Below are positions 59,000 through 64,000 of a DNA stretch of 64,000 nucleotides, piece after piece. The DNA comes from Acanthornis magna (taxonomy: Eukaryota > Chordata > Aves > Passeriformes > Acanthizidae), in NCBI GenBank assembly GCA_036785705.1, contig JAWUZG010000051.1:13668501-13732500 (forward strand), written 5' to 3'. Under the pieces are notes generated by a model that was not told the origin of the DNA, searched no databases, and saw nothing but the letters and a program-made list of their open reading frames with translations. Every line of letters starts with the position of its first letter. Positions within the stretch are counted from its first letter, which is position 1. The translations under genes were made by a program, and so were the position numbers.

Positions 59000-59038
59000 C
59001 CAAATTGTCAAGCCCCTTAAAGTTGGGCACCGAAAATT
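59000..59038 (-). other. Candidate primer binding site region
   Basis: Just inside the 5' LTR the minus strand has CGGTGCCCAACTTTAAGGGG and, 15 bp later, TTGGTGTCCACCTTTTACGG. They look like two versions of one element. Either could be the tRNA primer site; the second begins with TGG as expected for a primer site but lies further in than usual. Confidence 0.4.
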
Positions 59039-59619
59039 TGTCTGGGTTAGAGACAATTTTCCTGGGTGGAAAGTGCTCTGAACAGAACACCTCCCCCCAC
59101 AGCAAAGGCCTCCGGCACCCCCTCCCCCACAACAGCAGAAGCTCGGGAACAAAAGTGGAAAAAGCTGTTTATTCAGTCCCCCCACAGGCACAGGAGAAAG
59201 GGAAAGGGGAAAAGGAATCACCAAACCCAAATGAACAGTTGATGAACTTTAGTGTCCTTTTCCTCAGGCATAGCGACCCCTTTCCGGGGGTTTCCCCCCA
59301 GGGATTTCCTGTCCACCGTCCTCCGGGGCTCCCAGGGTTCTCCGACGAAAAAGTCGAGGAAAAAAGGGTCCAAAAAAAGAGACAATGAAGAACCATACCC
59401 AGGGGAGGAGGGAAGGAAAAGCAGCAGTCACAGCAGCAGCAGCAGCCCGACCAAAACAATGTCCCTTCCTCCCGGAACAGCGAGCGGGGGAGAGTTTCAA
59501 AACATCCCGCGTTGGCAGAGCTTCTCCTGGCTGCTGAGCACAGTTAAAGTTACAGGACATTTTAGGCAGGCATGCAAACGATATGGGATACAGGATTATC
59601 ATTACATCACCCCAGGACA
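59039..59619 (-). mobile_element. 5' LTR of ERV-L-like provirus
   Basis: About 581 bp, from TGTCCTGGGGTG at 59619 to AACCCAGACA at 59039, with AATAAA at 59168-59173. Open frames inside it (for example 59264-59620) are identical in both LTRs and not genes. Confidence 0.9.
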
Positions 59620-59624
59620 ACCAC
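59620..59624. other. Target-site duplication, right (ACCAC)
   Basis: Second copy of the 5-bp duplication flanking the ERV-L-like provirus. Confidence 0.7.
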
Positions 59625-60072
59625 CAACTGTGGCATTCCCTACTGTACTTCTCACAGGATGTTTTTCCCTATAAAAGCACACTGCGCAACACTCTTGCTC
59701 AGGAAAGACTAGAGCATTGGCACCTCAGCCTGCCTGCCAACCCAGGGATAAACAGTATCTGGAGCTCCCAAACCCTGCTGAGCTACACAGGGTACTAAAA
59801 AGAGTAAAACAACGGCTTGCAAAATCAACAGTCAGTAAAAAACCTTCACAGAGGGGATTATTAATCCACAGTGCAAATGGACATTTGAAGAGAATGCTGC
59901 ATAAGGAAGGCTTGTAACTTGTGATATTCCAAAAGGAGATGTCTAGAAGAGAAAGCTCAGACACTATGGCTGTAACAGAGAGGTGATACACACACAGACT
60001 TAACTTTCCTCGGTTTGATCAAACACGTTGGAAGAACAGGCGTGTTTCGGTAAACATGGAATATAAAACTTG
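59625..60072. other. No feature recognised
   Basis: A TATAAAAGC word occurs at 59671, and the sequence could belong to an older LTR, but no boundaries were found. Confidence 0.35.
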
Positions 60073-60077
60073 GGCTT

Positions 60078-61025
60078 TGTTGGAGGTTGGGGGGGGGGAA
60101 ATGGAATTTTTCCCATTCTGTTGCTAGGCAAGTAATGATCGGTACTTAGAGGACATTTTACTCTCACAAAAGAGACAAAGACTTTTTGGCTGGGCGGGCA
60201 CGGGAACAAGAGATGGCAAGACTTGATAACGACACACGGACTCGCTCACAAGTCTCGGAGGAGACAGCAGTGGAAGGAACGGCTCTCCGTTTTTTTGGCT
60301 GCGACTGCAGGAAAAGAAAAGCCCGGCTTTGCACTAGTTTTTCTCTACCTGGTGGGTGAGTTCTCGGGGCACGGGACTCCAATCATCTCTTCCCCTCCGG
60401 GAGGGTGCATCTCCCAGCTGCACTGCAGCGGAACGGGACCCCCGCCTGCCACCACCCCGCGCCCTGCCTGCTGCCCCGCACCCTGCCTGCCCCAACTGCG
60501 GAGTTTCCTGCTGCCTCCTCTGCTGGCTGGCCCGGGTGGGCTGACCCGGCCGCTCCATCTCCCGGCTCTGGGCTCTCTGCTGCGCCCCCCGTCCATCTGC
60601 GCTCCACCCTGCTCCAGCCCGTCGGCCATTACGCGCGACACAGATCCAACCTCGCGCCACAGCGCCATCTGCAGCTTCCCGGGAGTCATCGCACCTGCCC
60701 TGCTGGTCTAGGAGCCCAACAGCGCCCCTGCTGACCGTGACCGTGACTGCACCAACCGGGAAAGTGCCTGACAGTCCAGGGACATTTGCCACCGAGTTTT
60801 TTTGGTTTTGTTTACTGTTTTTTACCTTGTTTACTGTTTTTTGTTACTGATTGTTTGCCTCAGTATAGATACTAGTAAAAAAACTCTTATTCCTTTTCCC
60901 ATACCTTTGCCTGAGAGCCCTTGATTCTAAAGTTATAATAATTCGGAGGGAAGGGGATTCACATTCTCTGTTCTAAGGAAGGTTCCCACCTTCCTAAGCA
61001 GACACCTGTCTATCAAACGAAGACA
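60078..61025 (+). mobile_element. Solo LTR with perfect 5-bp target duplication
   Basis: It starts TGTTGGAGGTTGG and ends AAACGAAGACA, flanked on both sides by GGCTT (60073-60077 and 61026-61030). It is GC-rich and CpG-rich in the middle (60220-60760), then T-rich, and closes with CTTTGCCTGAGAGCCCTTGA and AATAATTCGGAGGGA, a U5-like end. A length of 948 bp and the 5-bp duplication fit a class III (ERV-L type) element. Confidence 0.8.
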
Positions 61026-61030
61026 GGCTT

Positions 61031-61544
61031 AAAGTCAGATCTTGTATGCCCAGAAAAAGGTGATGTTATACATTAACCACTTGTCTTATTTCTTAATGAT
61101 GCCTTTGTTTCCGTGTTTTAGGGCTCTGGTGCAGCTCCTTTGGATCAACTTTGCAAATGAGCCAGTGTGACTCTTCAGCTGTAGTGGCAGCTCCAACACT
61201 CAAGCAGTCTACCCTCAGAGGAGTGGAGGGAAACAAGGAGAAAGAATATTCTGCTGCACATGCCTCAATCTATGATTTTTGGCTAGATGATTTAACATTC
61301 ACTTGGGGAAACTCAAGCTGTTTTTCAAGTACAGAATTCTCAAACTTGCTGTTTGCAAGCCTGCAAGTTTTCGCTGTGGCTTTCTGCCCTGCTCATTTCA
61401 TCTGGTACTGGAATTCCCACAGCATGAATTTACAGCATCTTTTAATGCATGCAACACTGAAAAGCCATTGTGGAAAGCAGGGCTGAAGCAACTTTTTTTT
61501 TCCCATATGCATTTTCAAACACATCTCCTCTTTACACAAAAACA
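61031..61544. other. No feature recognised
   Basis: A 111-codon open frame (61151-61486) is not recognisable and has no conserved partner. Confidence 0.4.
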
Positions 61545-61775
61545 CAGCTGCCCCACTTTCAATTCAGTTGCTGATGCTTCCTTTAATTTCTTCTTGGTTT
61601 TCTTTGTCAGAATATTCCTCCTCCTTATGCTGCTGTGTTTTCTTGGCAGTGCCTTATTGACTCTGGGTTAATCAGAGCAATACTATGGCAAAGCTTAAAT
61701 GAGATTCTCCATCCTTGTAAATCAAATCTTAAAAAATGCAAAGCCTGTTGCTGACAAAAACACTAATGAGAGACT
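61545..61775 (-). repeat. Duplicated flank, inverted partner of 11.6 kb
   Basis: See 11560-11880. Confidence 0.75.
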
Positions 61776-61779
61776 TTCC

Positions 61780-62110
61780 TTCAGAGATCCATAGAGATCA
61801 TCAGGAAAATAATTGTGACGCAGTGAAATGTGTGCAGCTGGTTGTTCCAATAAGGAATTCCTGTCCTCGGAGCAAACTTGTTTTTGTCATTTATACAGTC
61901 CCAAAGCCCAATCCACTGAACAGCCTCCCCATCAAATCTATTTGTTTCCAATTTAGAGAGAAGGATGCTGTGGGGGACCATGTCAAAGGCCTCGCAGAAA
62001 TGCAGGCAGATGACATCTCTAGCCCTTCCCTTTTCCACTGGAGTAGTCACTTCATTATAGAAAGTCCGTAGGTTGCTCAGACTGGACTTCCCTTTGCTGA
62101 AGCTGTGCTG
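61780..62110 (-). mobile_element. CR1 ORF2 RT fragment, antisense
   Basis: The minus strand encodes a recognisable CR1 RT piece (FCEAFDMVPHSILLSKLE) with stops further on. Confidence 0.8.
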
Positions 62111-62429
62111 GCTGTCTCAAATCACTTCCTTGTCCTTCATGTGCCTACAAATACAAATATAGAAAGACATAACAAGCAGGAAGTAGTCTGAGTTATTTAA
62201 TTGTTAACACACCTCCTTGCTGAATCACCCTTACTGAGAAAGTCAATGGTTGAGTAGGTGAATATTCTGACAAAAGATAGGAAATCTTTATAGATCTCTT
62301 CTCCCTTGAGGAAGTACCATCTCCTGGAGCAGTAGTGCTCTGCTGCTGGCACATTAGTGCCTGTGCTGTCACGCAAACAGTGAGTACACGATAAACCTTA
62401 TCAGGGTCAATGGAAACCATGAACAACAA
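62111..62429 (+). repeat. Duplicated flank shared with 19.0-19.3 kb
   Basis: Aligns in direct orientation with 19020-19310 (TGTGCCTACAAATACAAATA, CACACCTCCTTGCTGAATCA). Confidence 0.75.
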
Positions 62430-63500
62430 ATGGTGACCCCCAAGGGTCCATACTGGCGCCAGTGCTATTAAATATCTTCCTTGATGTCATCGACACGGGG
62501 TCAGGTGCACTGTCAGTGGGTTTGCAGATGACAGCAAGCTGAGTGGTGCATTGTTATGCTGGAGGGAAGGGACTATTCAGAAGGATCTTGAGAAGCCTGA
62601 GAAATGGCCCAATGCGAACCGTGTAAATTTCAGCAAGGCCGAGTGCGAAACCCTGCAACTGGGTGTCAGAGAAATCACCAGGAGCAGTGTAGGCTGGGGA
62701 ATGAATGGGCTGAGGGCAGCCCTGTGGAGAAGGAATTGAGACAAAGGTGGATGAAAAACTGGACATGACCTGACAATGTGCACTTGCCACTTAGAAAGCC
62801 AGCTGTATCCTGGACTGCATAAAGTGTAGTCAGCAGGATGAGGGAGGTGATTCTTCCCTTCTAATCTGCTGTGGTGAGATCACCTGGTGTACTGCATGCA
62901 ACTGTGGGGTTTCCCAAACAAGAGAAGAGAGAGCTGTTACAGCAGATCTAGAAGCGTGCCATGAAAATGGTCAGAGGGCTGGAGAACCACCTACAAAGAA
63001 AGGCAGAGATATTTGGAGTTATTCAGCCTAGAGAAGACAATGCTTCTGGGAGACCTTATTGGGAAAATTCAAAAAATAAAAGGGGCTTATAAGAAATGCA
63101 GAGAGAGAAAGGCTTTTTACTATGGCCTTTCCAGCTGAAAGAGCATAGGTTTAGGCCAGACGTTAGGAAGAAATTCTTCACTGTGAGTCTGGTGAGGCAA
63201 TAGAAAAGGCTGTCTACAGTCGATGTGGGTGCCCTTTTCTTGGATCTCCCCCCACAGTCAGTGTGTAGGCAACACCAAGTTGGGTGTGAGAGCTAATGTG
63301 CTGCAGGAATCAATGGGCTGAGCCCAAGTGTATGAAGTTCAACAGAGCCAAGGGCTGAGTCCTGCCCTGCTGTCCCAAATCCCCAAGCAGTTGAGCAAGA
63401 TCCACCTGTGCCCAGGTGATCTGGAGGTGAAGGATCTGGAGCACAGGTCTGATGAGGAGCGGCTGAGGGAACTGGGGTTGTTCCAATTTACAATTGAAGA
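62430..63500 (+). mobile_element. CR1 ORF2/3' region fragments
   Basis: Sense CR1 sequence: the late ORF2 region from GTGACCCCCAAGGGTCCATA, then the 3' region with GGTCAGAGGGCTGGAGAACC. A second CR1 piece follows from about 63250 (GGAGGTGAAGGATCTGGAGC). Both are broken. Confidence 0.8.
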
Positions 63501-63540
63501 AGGACAAATAGGAAGTCACTTTTATGAAGTATATCAGGTT

Positions 63541-63605
63541 TATGAAGTCACTCACACTTCAATGCATTTTTGAACTAGGGCAATGAGATATCTGGTTGCA
63601 GGAAC
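63541..63605 (+). promoter_or_regulatory. Conserved upstream promoter block, gene 5
   Basis: GAAGTCACTCACACTTCAAT and the following 40 bp match gene 4 with a few changes, about 135 bp before TATA. Confidence 0.5.
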
Positions 63606-63711
63606 ATTGAAACTGAATAGAATATTTGATGAGTTTTGATCCCTGACCATGATATTGACCACTTCCCAACTCCTTGGAAAAGGGTGTTGCACAAGATTTC
63701 TCTGTGCGAGC

Positions 63712-63717
63712 TATAAA
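63712..63717 (+). promoter_or_regulatory. TATA box of gene 5
   Basis: GCTATAAATGGAGACAGG, same context as gene 1. Confidence 0.75.
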
Positions 63718-63741
63718 TGGAGACAGGTAAGACACTGTTCA

Positions 63742-64000
63742 CAAAGAGCAGCCCCACACTGGACGGATCACCCTCAGCTCTCCCCAGCCCTGCAGCTGAC
63801 ATCAAGGTGAGAGGCACACTTTGTACAGGAGAACTGGAATGGGTGTCTTGGGCAGCTGCTGTGGAATGCAGGGGAAGGAAGGGAAGGAGGCTTTAGTGTT
63901 GGGATGAGAGGTGCAGCACGGACGGGAGGCTCTGCTGTGTGTATGTGCAGAGACTGAAGCCGTCTTTCAGGGGATGAGGCTGCTGCAGGAGAAACCAGCC
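63742..64000 (+). other. Gene 5: leader exon and start of intron, runs off the window
   Basis: Exon 1 (about 63742-63806) ends ATCAAG|GTGAGAG and is followed by 194 bp of the conserved intron. The coding exon should start about 300 bp beyond the right edge. Whether it is intact cannot be seen. Confidence 0.75.

Larger units (their letters stand above)
53298..59619 (-). mobile_element. ERV-L-like provirus, full length but defective
   Basis: Order on the minus strand: 5' LTR, gag-like frame with N-terminal hydrophobic segments, protease, reverse transcriptase, RNase H, integrase, 3' LTR. There is no env and no dUTPase that I can see. Total length is about 6.3 kb. A 5-bp target duplication and identical LTRs indicate a recent insertion. 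Confidence 0.88.

Noticed and set aside
60220..60760. CpG island promoter of a host gene
   Set aside because: The GC-rich stretch lies inside a solo LTR with defined ends and target duplication.
1..64000. CRISPR array, operons, tRNA or rRNA genes
   Set aside because: No regularly spaced direct repeats, no clover-leaf or rRNA-like sequence was seen; the DNA is vertebrate.

Overview
The window looks like a bird nuclear genome, most likely a songbird. Many truncated CR1 LINEs end in the typical avian 3' tail, and there are ERV-L, class I ERV and solo LTR insertions with 5-bp target duplications. Genes are intron-containing, with TATA boxes and AATAAA/ATTAAA signals. No prokaryotic features, tRNA, rRNA or CRISPR array were seen.

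The only gene family I recognise confidently is a cluster of small beta/gamma-crystallin proteins resembling 'epidermal differentiation-specific protein' (EDSP/EP37-type). There are five copies: gene 1 (minus, 12.3-13.6 kb), gene 2 (minus, 20.2-21.9 kb, cut by a nonsense codon), gene 3 (minus, 31.1-32.5 kb), gene 4 (plus, 37.2-38.8 kb) and gene 5 (plus, promoter and exon 1 only, running off the right edge). Each has a TATA box, a short leader exon, an intron of about 470-545 bp and one coding exon of about 176 codons with four Greek-key motifs.

The cluster sits in a mosaic of tandem and inverted duplications. The block at about 17.3-25.3 kb (gene 2) is repeated inverted at about 33.8-44.1 kb (gene 4), around an 8.5-kb spacer holding gene 3. 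A GC-rich segment 'X' of about 1.5 kb occurs at 15.2, 23.7 and 33.8 kb, with a 320-bp core again at 6.3 kb. A segment 'S' occurs at 16.7, 32.9, 43.3 and 46.6 kb. In two S copies a short A/T run has grown into very long polypyrimidine or polypurine tracts (about 0.33 and 1.34 kb). A second palindrome is centred near 45.6 kb.

The right third holds retroelements: a decayed class I ERV pol/env remnant (plus, 48.4-52.4 kb); a complete-length but defective ERV-L-like provirus (minus, 53.3-59.6 kb) whose two LTRs look identical over about 576 bp; and a solo LTR (60.1-61.0 kb). CR1 pieces and the promoter of gene 5 follow.

The first 12 kb is mostly single-copy sequence with CR1 fragments. Three weak coiled-coil-like exon candidates lie in the first 3.2 kb. 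All alignments were done by eye; identities are estimates.
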